This document shows, piece by piece, positions 12,029 to 24,517 of a stretch of DNA of 64,000 nt. The position numbers and the translations under genes were made by a program. The notes below the pieces were generated by a model. It saw nothing but the letters and a program-made list of their open reading frames with translations. It was not told the origin of the DNA and did no database searches. Source of the DNA: Ceratobasidium sp. AG-K (Eukaryota; Basidiomycota; Agaricomycetes; Cantharellales; Ceratobasidiaceae); assembly GCA_037039685.1 (NCBI GenBank), contig JAWNGF010000017.1:372001-436000 (forward strand), given 5' to 3'. How positions within the stretch are numbered: the stretch's first letter is position 1; each line of letters opens with the position of its first letter.

Positions 12029-12327
12029 TTTATTCTTGGCTAGCTTCCATCGAAGGATCATCCCAAAGTTCCAATCGAGGAACTGGTTCGGTTCCTTACC
12101 ATAACCTGCAGTATATGGACTCACCCGCAATTCTCCACGATCGATCAGAGGCATTACGTTCTCCACAACCCAGCCTTCCCTTCCCCATGATCGCCTCCAC
12201 AGGCACACCATGACGCTTTCCCAGGCCTCAACTTTTGGCCTTGAGAATTTCCACGCTAGAATTGGTGAACGGTTTCATTTTTCAAACTCGAATTGTCATA
12301 CCAATTACGAGCTTGGGCGTTGGCGGA

Positions 12328-12335
12328 TATAAAAG
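12328..12335 (+). promoter_or_regulatory. TATA box of the GH32 gene
   Basis: TATAAAAG lies 47 bp before the ATG at 12375, a plausible core-promoter position for a short-leader fungal gene. Confidence 0.5.
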
Positions 12336-12374
12336 TCCCCAGCTTCTCCGGTCTGTTCGTCATTGCCCCACACG

Positions 12375-14814
12375 ATGGCTCCCCAACAACCCCGCCGTGC
12401 TCTGCTGTTCGCAGTCGCCTCTGCAGCCTACTCGACCGTACGCGCGAATCCTGGTTGGCCGGAAATCTTGCCTCGTGCCAACGGAATCGACTTTTCGAGT
12501 GCTCCGCCCAACTTGACCACCCTCGGCAACAACTCGTTGTTTACTCACTGGCGGCCCAAGGCTCATTTCATTGCACCCAACTCATGGTTGAATGATCCTA
12601 TGACCTTGTGGTACAAGGCCGACGGCGAGGGAGGAGGCAAGTTCAAGGCATCGTACCAGGCGCATCCGAACCACGTTCAGGTATGCAACGTCTCGCTCGC
12701 GTTCAACAGCGTTTGACTCACAAAATTATGTAGTGGGGAAATATTTCACAGGCGTCGGCTGTGAGCGATGACCTAATTCATTGGAAGGATGTCCCATCTT
12801 GGGAAGAAGATCGACTCACTTTGGTGCGTTTTACACGTGCTTTGCGCAATGTTCGAAATTAACCGACGTAATTCATTCCAGTATCCCAGCCAGATAAATG
12901 ACCGGTTGGGTGTGTTCGACGGAACTATGAGTGAGTTCTCGAATTTCTGCGTCGATTCTTGTTTTGACGACACGGCGTAGTCCCCGACAAGGGTTACAAG
13001 GGATTCCCCACCCTCATCTATACTGGTGTCAAGTACCTTCCCACCGGATGGACGATTCCCTATACGCCCGGTACCGAGACTCAAAACTTGGCCTGGACCG
13101 AAGATGGCGGCGTGACTTGGAAAAAGCTCGAGACTAATCCCGTTATTGGTGGTCCGCCAGCAGGCATGAATGTCACGGCTTTCCGTGATCCTGTGAGTTT
13201 ACAATTTATTATTCACAAGTCACAATAATTGACGTTGGCCGCAGTGGCTCTTCCAATCACCGACCCTCGAGCGTCTCACCGCGTCTAATCCGGGAGTACC
13301 CACTCCTCCCACTACGTTCAACGGCTCGTCGACTCCCGACACTATCGATCTGCCTGGTGTGCCCAACAAGCGGGAAGATGGTACTTCCGCGATCAAGGAC
13401 CCTTGGTTCGCGACCGTCTCGGGCGGCGAAAAGGGCGTCGGACCGCATTTGTTATTGTACCGTCAAGCCTCGGAGGACTTTACCAAGTGGGTGTATCTTG
13501 GCCAGATTTTCCAGAATGAGGGGAATTATACTTGGTCTGAGTGGAGGTGAGCTTGCCTTGATCAATTTCTCTGTTTATTGCACTGATTTTTGGTCGTAGC
13601 GGCAACTGGGGCTTCAACTTTGAAGTCTCTACCGTCGTCCGTCTAGGAACTGAGGGCGACCAACCCGGCGAAGGCGGGCGCGACTTTATTTGCATGGGTA
13701 CCGAAGGCGGCCGACCCGATGGATGGGCAAACCACTGGCCTCTGTGGGTCAAAGGTAGCTACTCTGACTCGGCAAGGTTGATGCCCGAGTACGCGGGTGT
13801 TGTGGACTGGGGTGAGACGTACGCCTTTATGAGTTTCCCTGCTCCTCGCAAGGGAGGCAAGGATAAGAAGAACCAGTAAGTGAACTATCATTTCAGGGTC
13901 ACTTTCGAATTGACGAGTGTTGCAGACCTACGAGGCAAATCCTATTTGGGTGGACCTATGAAGATGACAATGGTTACGGTCTCCTCGCCAAGGGCTGGCA
14001 AGGTGCCTTTACTCTTCCTCGTGATATGTTCGTCAAGCGCTGGACCGTCCGCGATCCTCGCGCCAACGAACGAGGCGCGTGGGGCATTGTCTCTGGCTCC
14101 AACTCGTCCGATGCTCTTACACTCGAAACTCTCGGTACCCGTCCAGTCGAAGAAGCCGCGGCGCTATGGAACAACGCCAAGTCCAAGTGGTCCGAGAAGA
14201 GCTGGTCGCATACCGGATCCGGAAACGGCACTTGGACTGCTCTGTCCAAGCAACCCAAATCGCGCTACTATGTGCTTTCTGCGACGCTCACGTTCGACTC
14301 GTCTTCGCCCGACGCTCTTGCTGGCTTCACGATTTACCGTTCTCCCGATGGATCCGAAGAGACGCACATTTATTACGATCTGGCTGCCGAGACGGTTCGT
14401 GTGGATCGTTCCAAGTCGAGTCTCGTCACTGGCTTTAACCTGGTGGCCGAGGCTGGTAAGCTCCGCCTCTGGAACGTTCCGAGCGGAAAGAATGGAACCA
14501 AGTTGGAGACTTTGAACCTCAAGGTAGTCGTAGACAACTCGATTGTCGAGGTTAGTATTTCCGGTTCTCCTTGGCACCTCTTCTAATAGTGTTCCTAGAT
14601 TTATGCCAATGACGTGTTTGCGATGACCACCCGTGTGTATCCCTGGCGCGACGATTCACTGGGGTTGGGATACTACACCTCTGGCTCGGGGAGCGTCAAG
14701 TACTCGAATGTCAAGGTGTGGGAGGGGCTGACCAACGCGTGGCCCGATCGCCCGGCGAACTCGTCTAACAGGTTGGTGTGGGATGGTCCTGGTTATCCAT
14801 GGGCTGGGTACTAG
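12375..14814 (+). CDS. Secreted GH32 beta-fructofuranosidase/inulinase-type hydrolase
   Basis: Eight exons (12375-12680, 12734-12823, 12882-12930, 12981-13192, 13245-13546, 13600-13875, 13926-14550, 14599-14814) join in phase to 691 residues. The N-terminus is a signal peptide (a basic start, then LLFAVASAAYS). The GH32 nucleophile motif appears as SWLNDPM near residue 75, the RDP transition-state motif as TAFRDP, and the strand before the beta-sandwich as RQILFGWTYED. The family cleaves terminal or internal fructosyl bonds in sucrose, inulin or levan outside the cell. The acid/base glutamate could not be placed with certainty: the expected EC motif may correspond to FICMGTEGG. Next door is a second secreted polysaccharidase (GH74), in the same direction. 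Confidence 0.85.
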
Positions 14815-15490
14815 GCGCGACGAAACTGCTTCAGAATTTATGTCTGAAATGACTGTTAATTTGACGATTATCGAAATGTATAACTAGTGAATATGATGAC
14901 AAGGACATTTTGACCACGACGAAATGAGTCCGAGGCCAGTCAATTTCCAGGGTTCATTTCGTCATCGTTCCTAGCAACAGGGATTAGAGTCACTCATAAT
15001 ACTCCATTTGGTTATCATCACATGATCTTACTCATCCCGCGTTCTTCCAACGACCACTGCGTGCCGAAACAACTTCGAACGTTCCGAATATAACGTGCTT
15101 CATGATAACATCTCGGATGAAATCTGGTATCACTTGACCGCCAGGTCACATTGGATTGACTTCTTAGCGGTATCCGCGAAGGCTATGAAAAATGGAAGTT
15201 CATCAAGTGACGACAACAGCCTGCGGTCTATCAGCCTATTGGATCTCACCACACGCTTATTCCCCTAAATTATTCCGAAACGTCGTCCTACGTGCTCGCT
15301 TCTACGCCGCATCCATGGGCACCGGTACCATGTCGGAGTTCCCAGCCGGGCAACAGCCTGGCGGGGCAAGGCTACCGCCCAATATGCCTATTCATTGGGA
15401 TTGGAAAATATGGGCTAGAGGGTATAAATTCTGGGATGCGATTGCGCAATGTTTCCTAAACTCGGATCTTGACCCTCCATTCATTTAGCC
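14815..15490. promoter_or_regulatory. GH32-GH74 intergenic region with GH74 TATA box
   Basis: No gene seen. TATAAATT at 15423-15430 lies about 60 bp before the GH74 start at 15491 and probably serves as its core promoter. Confidence 0.45.
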
Positions 15491-18306
15491 ATGCTTTTAG
15501 CTAGGCTCTTGACTCTCGTTCCGTTCGCCGTGTCTTTTAGCCTTGTGCAGGCTGCCCCATCTGCGCAAAAGTACAAGTGGAAGAATGCCAAGATCGGCGG
15601 TGGCGGTGGATTCGTCCCTGGTACGTTCGGTGGTTGGGAACCCTTTACAATCGCTAATCACATTGCGTTCCGTAGGTATTGTATTCAACACGAAAGAGAA
15701 AGGCCTCGCCTATGCCCGTACCGACATTGGCGGCCTTTACAAGCTCAATGCAGACGATACCTGGACCGCGTTGACAGACTTCGCCGACAATGGCCGCTGG
15801 AACTACTGGGGCATCGACGCGCTTGGTAGGCGATTTCCGCTTGGGATCAATTTCCGGTGATTTATCTGAGTTATATTAGCGACTGATCCGGTTGAGCCTG
15901 CCCGACTTTACGTTGCCGCTGGAATGTACACAAACAGCTGGGATCCCAACAATGGCCAGATCCTTCGTTCTTCGGATTATGGAAAGACGTGGTCCGTCAC
16001 TAAACTATCGTTTAAAGTGGGCGGAAACATGCCTGGGCGAGGCATGGGAGAGGTACGTCCCTAGCTGTGGACTCGTTCCCCTTAGCTGACGTTTCTTTGT
16101 TCAGCGCCTTGCTATTGACCCTGGTAACAACAAGATTATTTACTTTGGAGCTCGTAGCGGGAATGGCTTGTGGAAGTCTACCGACTACGGCGTGACTTTC
16201 ACGAAGGTCTCATCTTTCACCCAAACTGGTAAGTCATTTAGAACTTTACCGTGGTTTGTTTGTTGACCCTGGATTCTCCAGGAACCTTTGTTGTCGATCC
16301 ATCCGACTCCAGTGGCTATAACAGTGATAAGATGGGTGTTGCTTGGGTTACCTTCGACTCGACATCTGCCAAGGTCGGGGGTGCTACCTCTCGAATCTTT
16401 GTCGGGGTGGCCAACGTTGGATCCAACTCGGTATTCGTGTCCAACGATGCTGGTTCAACTTGTAAGTCCTCAAACTCCTCAATTAGTCCAACCCATTGAC
16501 ACACTTCCAGGGTCTGCTGTGGCCGGGCAACCAACCACCTACCTCCCACACAAGGGCGTTTTGTCCCCCAGCGAAAAAGTGCTCTACGTATCCTATAGTG
16601 ATGGAATCGGCCCGTACGATGGCGCAAAGGGCGCCGTTTTCAAGTACTCCCTTACCGACTCCAAATGGACCGACATCACTCCGGCCACCGGTAGTGACTT
16701 GTACTTCGGCTTTGGCGGTTTGACCGTCGATCTCCAACAACCCGGCACGCTCATGGTCGCTGCGCTCAACTCCTGGTACCCCGACGCCCAGATTTTCAGG
16801 TCGAAGGACTCTGGTAAAACCTGGAGCAAGCTGTGGGAATGGGGCGCATCGGGTAGCGTGGTAAGTCTGTAAATGAGCAGTGTATAGGCTGGGTTGTTGA
16901 TTCTCCCGATGTGAATAGACTCGGTATTACAAGTGGGACACTTCCTTGGCGCCGTGGCTTAACCCACCTGGTAATACAGACACCAAACAGGTAAGCTCGA
17001 GTATTATTATAATGAGCGCGCGTTTAGCTCACGGTCGTAGATCGGCTGGATGATTGAGGGTCTCTCGATCAACCCTCTCGACTCCAACCACTGGCTCTAC
17101 GGTAAGTAGGAACCGTGCTTGGATGTTGACCACAATGTAACCTGAAGTGTTTCAGGCACTGGCGCAACTATCTACGGAGGACGCGACTTGACTAAATGGG
17201 ACACCACTCGCAACATTACACTCAAATCCCTTGCCGACGGAATCGAAGAAACCGCCGTCCTTTCGCTCATCTCTCCACCTTCCGGGCCAAACCTGCTTTC
17301 TGGAGTTGGCGACATTGGTGGATTCGTGCACTCCAACTTGAATACCGCTCCCAAGGCCGCATATATGAACCCTCATTATGTTACTACCCCCGACATGGAT
17401 TACGCTGGTCAAAAGGTGAGAACAGCCGCAGCCGAATCATGAACCGTGCTAACTTGGAGTACAGCCCGCTACAGTAGTTCGCATTGGCAATGACGGCTCG
17501 AACGCCTCGATCAAGCAGATTGCGCTCTCCACTGATGCAGGATCCAACTGGGCTCCGTACGACCCTACTCCAGGTGGCGCTTCTGGCGGAAAAATTGCCA
17601 TTTCCGCTACGGGAGAGACCATCCTCTGGCGAAACTCGAATGGAGTTTCCGTTTCTCGAAACAAAGGCGCCTTCGCCACTGTTTCTGGACTTTCCTCCAA
17701 TAGCGCCATTGCTTCGGACAAGGTGAACGCAACGGTATTCTACGCCGCGGACGGAAACAAGTTCTACGTCTCCACAAACTTTGGATCGACATTTTCTGCT
17801 ACAGCCGCCACCCTCGGCTCGAGCACTAGCACATTCAAGATTGCGAGCAACACGAAGAAAGCTGGAGACGTGTGGGTGTCCACCGACAAGGGATTGTTTC
17901 ATTCTACAAACTTCGGCACGAGCTTTACGACTGTGACGGGAGTGACTCAAGCATGGGCAATTGGTCTCGGTGCCCCCAAGGCGAGCGGAGGCGTACCAAC
18001 GGTGTTTGCGGCCGCGACTATTGACGGCGCCACTGGCTATTTCCGATCGGACGACGAAGGAAAGACCTGGGTACAGATCAACGACGCTGCGAATGGGTTC
18101 GGCGCTCCCTCAGCCAATGTACGCCACGGTTATGTCCGAATGTTGCAAGGAGCTAAACGCTTGTTTTGTAGCCTTTGTCTGGAGACCCTCGGATCTACGG
18201 TCGCGTTTATGTCGGCACAAACGGGCGCGGCATTTTGTAAGTGAATCACTGTTCAGCCATATATTTATGCTAAGAGATTTCAAATAGCTATGGTGATGTC
18301 GCATAA
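15491..18306 (+). CDS. GH74 xyloglucan-specific endo-beta-1,4-glucanase
   Basis: Twelve exons (15491-15620, 15676-15825, 15880-16052, 16105-16228, 16282-16461, 16511-16860, 16919-16990, 17041-17101, 17156-17415, 17465-18118, 18172-18236, 18288-18306) give 745 residues. A signal peptide (LLTLVPFAVSFSLVQA) precedes the mature start. Tandem seven-blade propeller features typical of GH74 follow: GGGGGFVPGIVFN, YARTDIGGLY (catalytic Asp region), VGGNMPGRGMGERLA, LWKSTDYG, YLPHKGVLSP, and SGVGDIGGF (second catalytic Asp). The last intron, 18237-18287, restores the family's usual NGRGIFYG ending. Without it translation would stop at TAA 18238. There is no CBM1 module. The enzyme would degrade plant xyloglucan extracellularly. 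Confidence 0.9.
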
Positions 18307-18466
18307 ACTTCATGTTGGGCAAGATCTAGGCAATGTAAATATGACCAAAAATCATGATTCATTTAATATCTCAGCTGGGCTCGGGCTCCCTTATCTAATT
18401 GTGCCACGTTCTTTAGTTTCATGGTGCACCGGTGTCTGGTCCAAGAATGAACTACCAGAGAGCTAT

Positions 18467-19274
18467 TTATTTACTACCTGCATATATCAAGTTCAACATG
18501 GGCTCGGACGGTTCCCATAATGTGTAAACCCGAATAGAAGCACCCCACTCGGACTTGACGTTTGGGAAATACCACCCCGCGACTTCCAAAGCGACCTCAA
18601 TACAATCTCCCGGTTCAAGCCAGTGCCAAATCTCGTGACTATCGTCAAGTATTCGCACTGCAGAGGTCCCCTCACCTCCAGTGTTAGTTCGAGTTGTGAG
18701 GTGCCGCCAGGATAATTCGTTGCCTTCCGAGTCCGATCTGTATTGGCAGGAAACCCTATCCTTGACAATTCTGATCACGAGCTCATCAGGTCTAAACGCC
18801 TACAGACCCCTAACGATTAAAATAGTTTGTACTCATTAACATCAATCACGTACGTGGGTCCGAGACATGACCGGCTCGGCGGGATGGATGCAAGGCTCCA
18901 TCCTTCTTGCATATCTGAGTTGCTTTATAGACAGAGGGGGCGTGCATAGCCATGGCCTAGTCTCAATGGAAGCGCCCAGTTCAAGCAGGAGTGTCATAGG
19001 TTCTCCAATTACAGATCTATCATTGTGGACCTCCGTGTACAACGGACCATTGGGCCATGGGTTTGTGAAATCTGCCAAGTTGCAGATGCGTAATATGAGT
19101 TCGAGGGGGAGGCTGGGATGAGTATTGCACTTCGAAGCAAGAGCTTTTACGGTTGTGTAATAACGGCGAAGCGCAGCTTCGGACTCGGCCGTTGATAATC
19201 CGGGCTTTTGACCTTTAAAAACGCGGCTCCAGCAAGTCGAAGTTATGAGAAATATGTCTGGCTCACTTACCCAT
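18467..19274 (-). CDS. Unrecognised 231-residue protein (three exons)
   Basis: On the minus strand a 4-nt first exon (19274-19271, ATGG) splices over 19270-19213 to exon 2 (19212-18854). A second intron, 18853-18800, leads to exon 3 (18799-18467). All junctions are GT-AG and in phase, and together they give 231 residues. The protein starts MGQKPGLSTAESEAALRRYY, followed by a SLPLELILRICNLAD segment that resembles the first helix of an F-box. Its second half is beta-rich, with VKDRVSCQYRSD, ILDDSHEIWHWLEPGD and YTLWEPSE. No transmembrane segment is visible. It is divergently arranged with the gene at 19745. Function unknown; I would not call the F-box resemblance a domain. Confidence 0.65.
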
Positions 19275-19744
19275 TAGAAATTAAAGGCACAGCGTCCTTA
19301 TCGTGGTTGCATAACTAGTGCTAGTGCACTTTGCTGACGAGATGCTGACGTCGTGACGTAGCAGGCAGGTGGTCCTATATAGTACTAAATTGCTTTCGCG
19401 CAACCCTGGCCCAATAAATAATGAGCATGCTGATGTGGAGGTTAGGCCTCCTTTAATTAACAGGCGGTGCATTGTCAAGTGGATGTATTGTTGTTCGGTC
19501 CAATGGACCACAAAGGCGGCACTTGGGCCAGTGTCGTTGTCCAGTCCGGGACCACATTAACATGGAACGAGATCTTAATAGACCATTGAGGCATATTTTT
19601 GAGCTGCATTGTCTTCGGAGAATTTATATAGGTGGGAATGCTGAACGGCTGGCTCATCATCATCGTCCCCCGTTTTTTTCAGTTGTCTAATCGCTCAATC
19701 ACACCTATCATCTGCCTGACTTCCCACCCCTACTGATTCTCTCC
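19275..19744. promoter_or_regulatory. Shared divergent promoter region
   Basis: 470 bp between two start codons pointing away from each other. A TTTATATA string at 19623-19630 may be the TATA element of the plus-strand gene. Nothing else is recognised. Confidence 0.35.
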
Positions 19745-20392
19745 ATGGCTTCCAGTTTAAATGCTCCCTGGTATAGAGACAGTCTCTCTCAAGCCCTTCG
19801 TACGGTGGCTCAAAAAGGCCAATCCACCATTCCTAGTGATCTTCTCTCAAAGGCATGCCCATGCGCCGCATTAATTTTAACAACGCTAATATCCTGTGGG
19901 TATAGCTTGAAGAAGCAGCTGGGCGTGTCCAGACTCACGAATCCTACGTGCACGACATGTATAATTCTACAGGCGGGAGGCAATTCCACCCAGACCCGCT
20001 GTTCGTCTATAATGGCTATAACACTGCGTTGGCTAGTCTGTGGGCTGCCGTCGCTCCACATGTGGGTGGTTCTCCAGCTAGGATGCAAATTTGCGCTCGA
20101 TTGGTGAGGACGTTCATCGCTGTATCAGAGATGCATTAATTCACTGGTCGGATTGTAGTATGGACACTTGCATAACATCTTGCTCTTGATCTACACCAAG
20201 TCTGAAGATGCGATGTTACTTCACGACCCAGAAGTGAGCAACCAACTCGCCGTGTTCTCTACCATATTCTAGATTGGATTCAATCGCAATTTTCTATGTT
20301 ATCGGGCGGCTAGAGCTAGAGCTACGAAATTCAACTGCTTTTTACTCAATGCTTTGAACACGGGACCTATCCGGTTATATGGTAAATTGTAA
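19745..20392 (+). CDS. Unrecognised 166-residue helical protein (four exons)
   Basis: Exons 19745-19852, 19906-20103, 20159-20233 and 20273-20392 join in phase to 166 residues ending TAA 20390-20392. The first intron has a GC donor (AAG then GCATGC), the other two are GT-AG. The product is mostly helical. It begins MASSLNAPWYRDSLSQALRT, then has LLSKLEEAAGRVQTHESYVH and LYGHLHNILLLIYTKSED, and ends in a basic RAARARATKF tail. No signal peptide or clear domain. The long open frames bounded by splice sites support a real gene, but I do not recognise the family. Confidence 0.6.
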
Positions 20393-20548
20393 CGCCACAT
20401 CGTATATACTGCAACCATCGTTATTAACGCTAAGCAAGCACCTGGCCACGTCACTCATAAATATGAACATCATTCTGCCAGTCAATTGCCCGTTCAGTCT
20501 GAGGCGTACCGGCCCCAAACGAATCCCATGCCTTAACAAGGAACTCGA

Positions 20549-21754
20549 CTATTTTAGATCGGCAAGGCCAAGACTGAAGAGAACTTCTGAAACCATTCCT
20601 GGTCTACGGCTCTCACAACGAAAGTCTTCCAGATCTGGTGAACGAGTACGAAGCAAGGGCAAGAACGTTTTCTTAGCCCATTCCAGGGGCGTGTGCCCCA
20701 GATATGACCACTGCACAGCCAGAGACCGGAGTTTTCGAACCAATGGCTCCGACTCCCACGCCTGTTCCAGGTTTGCCTGGTCTACGTCGACCAACGAGAG
20801 CTTGGTAAGTGACGGGAACGAGCCCGATGGAATGGGCGCAAGGTAGAAATTCGGCAGTCGATGGGAAGTACTATGGATAGTTAAGTCTTCCAAACAAGGG
20901 AGCATTGCAAGTACGTGAAACATATTCGATTCGAGGGCGATGGCAGTAATGGAAAGCTTGCGAAGTGATTTCAAGCCTTCAAAGCTCCCGTAGAACTTTT
21001 GGTACGGCGTATCGGGAACCAACGAATATGGGGAAGTGGCGCATTGATCAACCGTGTTAAGCTCCGCGGACGAAGCAATTGGGTATATTTCAAGGACCTC
21101 AAGCGAAGGGCTTTTGTGCGCAAGCCTGGTAGTGGCGAGCGAGGCTGCTGCAAGTGAAATAGACGGCGGGTAGGGCAGCATCCCGGGGTCCGCAATAAGA
21201 GGAGCAAAGACCGCCTTCAACTCGTGCGAGGCGAAGGCAACAATCCACTTTTCGTATACGGGGTTACCACGAGTATGATTCATTACGAGGGTTTTGAGAT
21301 TCGGGAAGAGAAGTCGCAATTGGGAGAGGTATTGAATAAATGCCCAGTTATAATAAATCACGATGTTACGCCGAGCATCCATTGGATCGTAGATGGCTAG
21401 AGTCCTCACATAGGACGCGTATACACTAAAGCGGGTAAAATCAACCGTATCGAGAAATAGCGGAGGTGTCTGTTTAAGTGATGAATACAATCCCATGAAT
21501 CGCTGTAATACTTCGAAATGATGAAGTTTGATTACCTTGGGAGGGGGATCACTTTTCTTTGCTCGACCTATGACAGTCCCAGGAAGCAGGGCAAGAATCT
21601 TGTGAACACCCTGCACGCTCCCCCAAAGTATCGGTATTGCAAGCTCAAATGAAAGGCGTGAGGTGCGAGCTAGACGCGCAAGCGTTGCGTCATCACACTG
21701 TGCAAAAATCAAAGTAATCAGTTCATTGACGCTAAATATTCTGTGGTAGGACAT
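20549..21754 (-). CDS. F-box/LRR-like protein
   Basis: A single-exon frame of 401 residues. The N-terminus (FSVNELITLIFAQCDDATL to IPILWGSVQG) has the shape of a fungal F-box: a short hydrophobic helix, then LARLARTSRLSFELA. The rest has leucine-rich, irregular repeats such as FEGLKSLRKLSITAIAL, LPCLEDLTIHST and FPSLTKLSLVDVD. Such proteins are substrate adaptors of SCF ubiquitin ligases, and the target is unknown. The gene converges on the 166-residue gene, whose stop lies 157 bp away. Confidence 0.65.
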   Translation of the reverse strand: MSYHRIFSVNELITLIFAQCDDATLARLARTSRLSFELAIPILWGSVQGVHKILALLPGTVIGRAKKSDPPPKVIKLHHFEVLQRFMGLYSSLKQTPPLFLDTVDFTRFSVYASYVRTLAIYDPMDARRNIVIYYNWAFIQYLSQLRLLFPNLKTLVMNHTRGNPVYEKWIVAFASHELKAVFAPLIADPGMLPYPPSISLAAASLATTRLAHKSPSLEVLEIYPIASSAELNTVDQCATSPYSLVPDTPYQKFYGSFEGLKSLRKLSITAIALESNMFHVLAMLPCLEDLTIHSTSHRLPNFYLAPIPSGSFPSLTKLSLVDVDQANLEQAWESEPLVRKLRSLAVQWSYLGHTPLEWAKKTFLPLLRTRSPDLEDFRCESRRPGMVSEVLFSLGLADLK

Positions 21755-22231
21755 GAAAGCAAGATTGTAATGGGTTTATCCCCAGAAGTGGTTAATGTCA
21801 GGCATCAAATGCGGCAATCCGATAATCAATTGTGTGACCATGGTTGTCGTGTGTTGACAACGTCCCACAAGCACTGGGCGCCTGAGAGGACAAATGGTTA
21901 CCTGAATGGAACTCAACGCTGATATGATTCTGGTTCAAGTTTATCATTTAGGCAGATAATCGCCCGGTGTAATACCCTGGCTGCTCCTTGACTGTCCATT
22001 TTTCAGTCTTTCGGCACCGCTTCGCATACCAGCTTGGCTGCTTCAGGCCCGTCCATGTCGAAGATCGGCCGCATTGTCTCGACACGCTTGGGTAACTGTC
22101 CGATTCAATAAAAAGATATATACAAAGATCCTGATAACGCAACAGTACGGTGGTCAAAGAAGTTCATGTTCAAGTTATTCGAATTCAATCTCTTCAGTCC
22201 ATTGTCTTCAATGCTCATCGTGTATGATTGC

Positions 22232-24517
22232 TCATATAACCAGCCCTAATCCGAGCAGAATGCCCACCGCAGCCCACAGAGTGCCTCTCAGACTGACAGC
22301 CGCATTTGACCCCGAGCCCCCTCCGTTTCCAGGGCTTGTACCAGTTTGAGTCGCGCTTCCTGGTGCGCTCGTGGACACGGTCGACGCAGGTGGTGGGACA
22401 CCATTGTACTGGGCACGAATAATTGATGCTGCTTGTTCGGCCAGACCATACGTCGGAGCCATCAGCTACGACCAAAGCGGATCAGAGTTTGGTCGACAAT
22501 GTAATAAGGAAATAACTCACATGAGCAGCAAACTGAATCGGATAAACCGACGAATCCACCACCCGCACATTGCTCGTCCCGTACATCCGCAGATCAGAAT
22601 CTACCACGCCCGCATGGTCCTCTGGTAACATAGACATGGTGCAGGACGGGTGGTACTCTGTTTGAATCTTTCCAGCGAGCCATGCGTCCCACTGAGCGTC
22701 GGTTTGGACACTGGCGCCAGGTGAGACTTCTTCAATGATGCTCCCGTTGAGTGGCTGTGTAACGCCAAGCTTGCGGGCAAGTTTCAGGCCTTCACGAACC
22801 ATCCAAGTGTCTCCTGGGTTGGAAAGATACTGAGGATCGATGACAGGTGGATCGAAGGGGTCAGTGGTATTGATGAATAGGTGTCCGTGGGAGAAAGGAT
22901 GTTGGAGGGCCGCTTGGATCGCGATGGTGTCGGAGCCTTGGGATGTACCCGTAAGTGAAAATAACAGCTCAACCTAGAAATGATGAGTAAAATCTTAAGA
23001 CAATGCGGGGTCAAACGCACCTGTCCCGCCGGTGACATTAAAATCTTTTCGGTCGTAGCCTCGTAAACGGCCTGGTACCCCTTCCTCACTCGAGGATCGG
23101 TGTTGACCAGGTTATTGATCGCATCAGTCATGTTGGCCCGAATTTGTTGTTGGAAGGTAGGTGCCCAGTCACCAAACAAATCGGTGATGTTGGCATATGC
23201 AATAGCAGAGTTGATAAAGGACAGGAATGGGGCGGCAGTGCCATTTTCAAGGACACCGGAGCCGCGAATCGACGCGGCAGTTTCTGCCGAGGTGCGGAAG
23301 ACGACCTCTGTTGCAATATGGTCCTGCAAGTGCGTACCAACGCCAGGAAGTTCATAGACTAACATAGTTTAGCACCATGGAGTGTTTAACAAGACCATTG
23401 GTACTCACCAACCGGAATTCCGATCCTTTCCAATACATCTCTTGGTCCAAATCCAGAGTGCATCGCAATATGCGGGCTACCGATTGCTCCACCAGCCAGA
23501 ATAACCTCCTTCCTTGCCGTCACGTTTCGCCTCGCTCCGCCGCGCACGGAAGCGAATTCCACACCTTGAGCAACCTTCTTTCCGTTCCCATCCGTGCCGG
23601 CAGCCCAGATAATCTTAGTGACTGTCGCATTGGGAAGAATCGCGAGGTTTGCACGCGGAGGAAGTGGGTCGATGTACGCGCTACGAGAGTAGGAACGAGT
23701 CCAGTTTGATGGGTTGATCGAGCTCGTGGCAATAAATCCACCCCAGCCACTCCCGCCGTTTGCGTCCGGGCTAGGTGGGATGCCTATCCATTCGAGTGTC
23801 GAAGTCCAGTCCCCTACGATAGGGACGATAAATCCGGGGTATGCATAATGCAAGGGTCCTGAGCGCCCATGAGAGGTAACATCATATTGGATACGTCCGG
23901 CAGTCTTGATCTTTTCTGAAGGCTCAGTAAAGGTTTCCGACTTCTTCATGGCTTCGAAAAGCGATGCCCAAGACCAGGCAGCCGCGGAAGACTGGGCTGG
24001 TAGAAGCTGGGACCATGCATCGACTTCGATTGCCGAGGGGCGCACAAGATACAAGCCGTTAACAGCTGTGGATCTGCATCATACACGTTGAGTTCACGTA
24101 ACAAAGGAAGAACATTCAATGAACTTACCCTCCTAGAACCTTTCCTCGAGGCCAGGGTAGCACCCGATTCTCTAGCTTAGTCTGGGGGACTGTCTTGTAT
24201 TGCCAATCGTACTCGGTATTGAGGAGAGAAGAATAATACGCGTTCCCGGGAATGTCTATGCGCGTTGTTTTCGTCAACACTTCAACGACATTGAAGCCCG
24301 ACTTACCGATTCTTGCCTTGACGGCATCCCCAGAGGCCCCAGCCTCGAGCACCAAAACTGTCGTGTTTGTGTCTTCGGAGAGACGGCTGGCAAGTACAAG
24401 CCCAGCCAAGCCGCCCCCGGCAATAACAAAGTCGTAAGCGCCATCGATCTGGTCGTTGTAAACAATGCCGGCGAGTGCTGGGGCCGCAACCGAGAGCAGA
24501 GGGAGCAGAGACCGCAT
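22232..24517 (-). CDS. GMC oxidoreductase (aryl-alcohol oxidase/glucose dehydrogenase-like), probably GPI-anchored
   Basis: Five exons on the minus strand (24517-24129, 24073-23409, 23358-23021, 22973-22521, 22465-22232) give 692 residues. A signal peptide (LLPLLSVAAPALA) is followed by the FAD-binding Rossmann motif DFVIAGGGLAGLVLASRL, the WPRGKVLGGST motif of the GMC family, and AGGAIGSPHIAMHSGFGP. Near the C-terminus are the catalytic His in TEYHPSCTMSML and the second active-site His in FAAHLMAPTYGLAEQAA. After the fold comes a Ser/Gly/Pro linker and a hydrophobic tail ending GILLGLGLVI, as expected of a GPI-anchor signal. It would oxidise alcohols or sugars at the cell surface, giving H2O2 or feeding other acceptors. 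The substrate cannot be read from the sequence. Confidence 0.85.

Noticed and set aside
16316..16627. Antisense ORFs inside the GH74 gene
   Set aside because: They are shadows of GC-rich coding sequence. The plus-strand exons are fully supported by splice sites and family motifs.
18236..18240. TAA at 18238 as the end of the GH74 gene
   Set aside because: Splicing 18237-18287 restores the usual GRGIFYG ending of the family, so the TAA is intronic.
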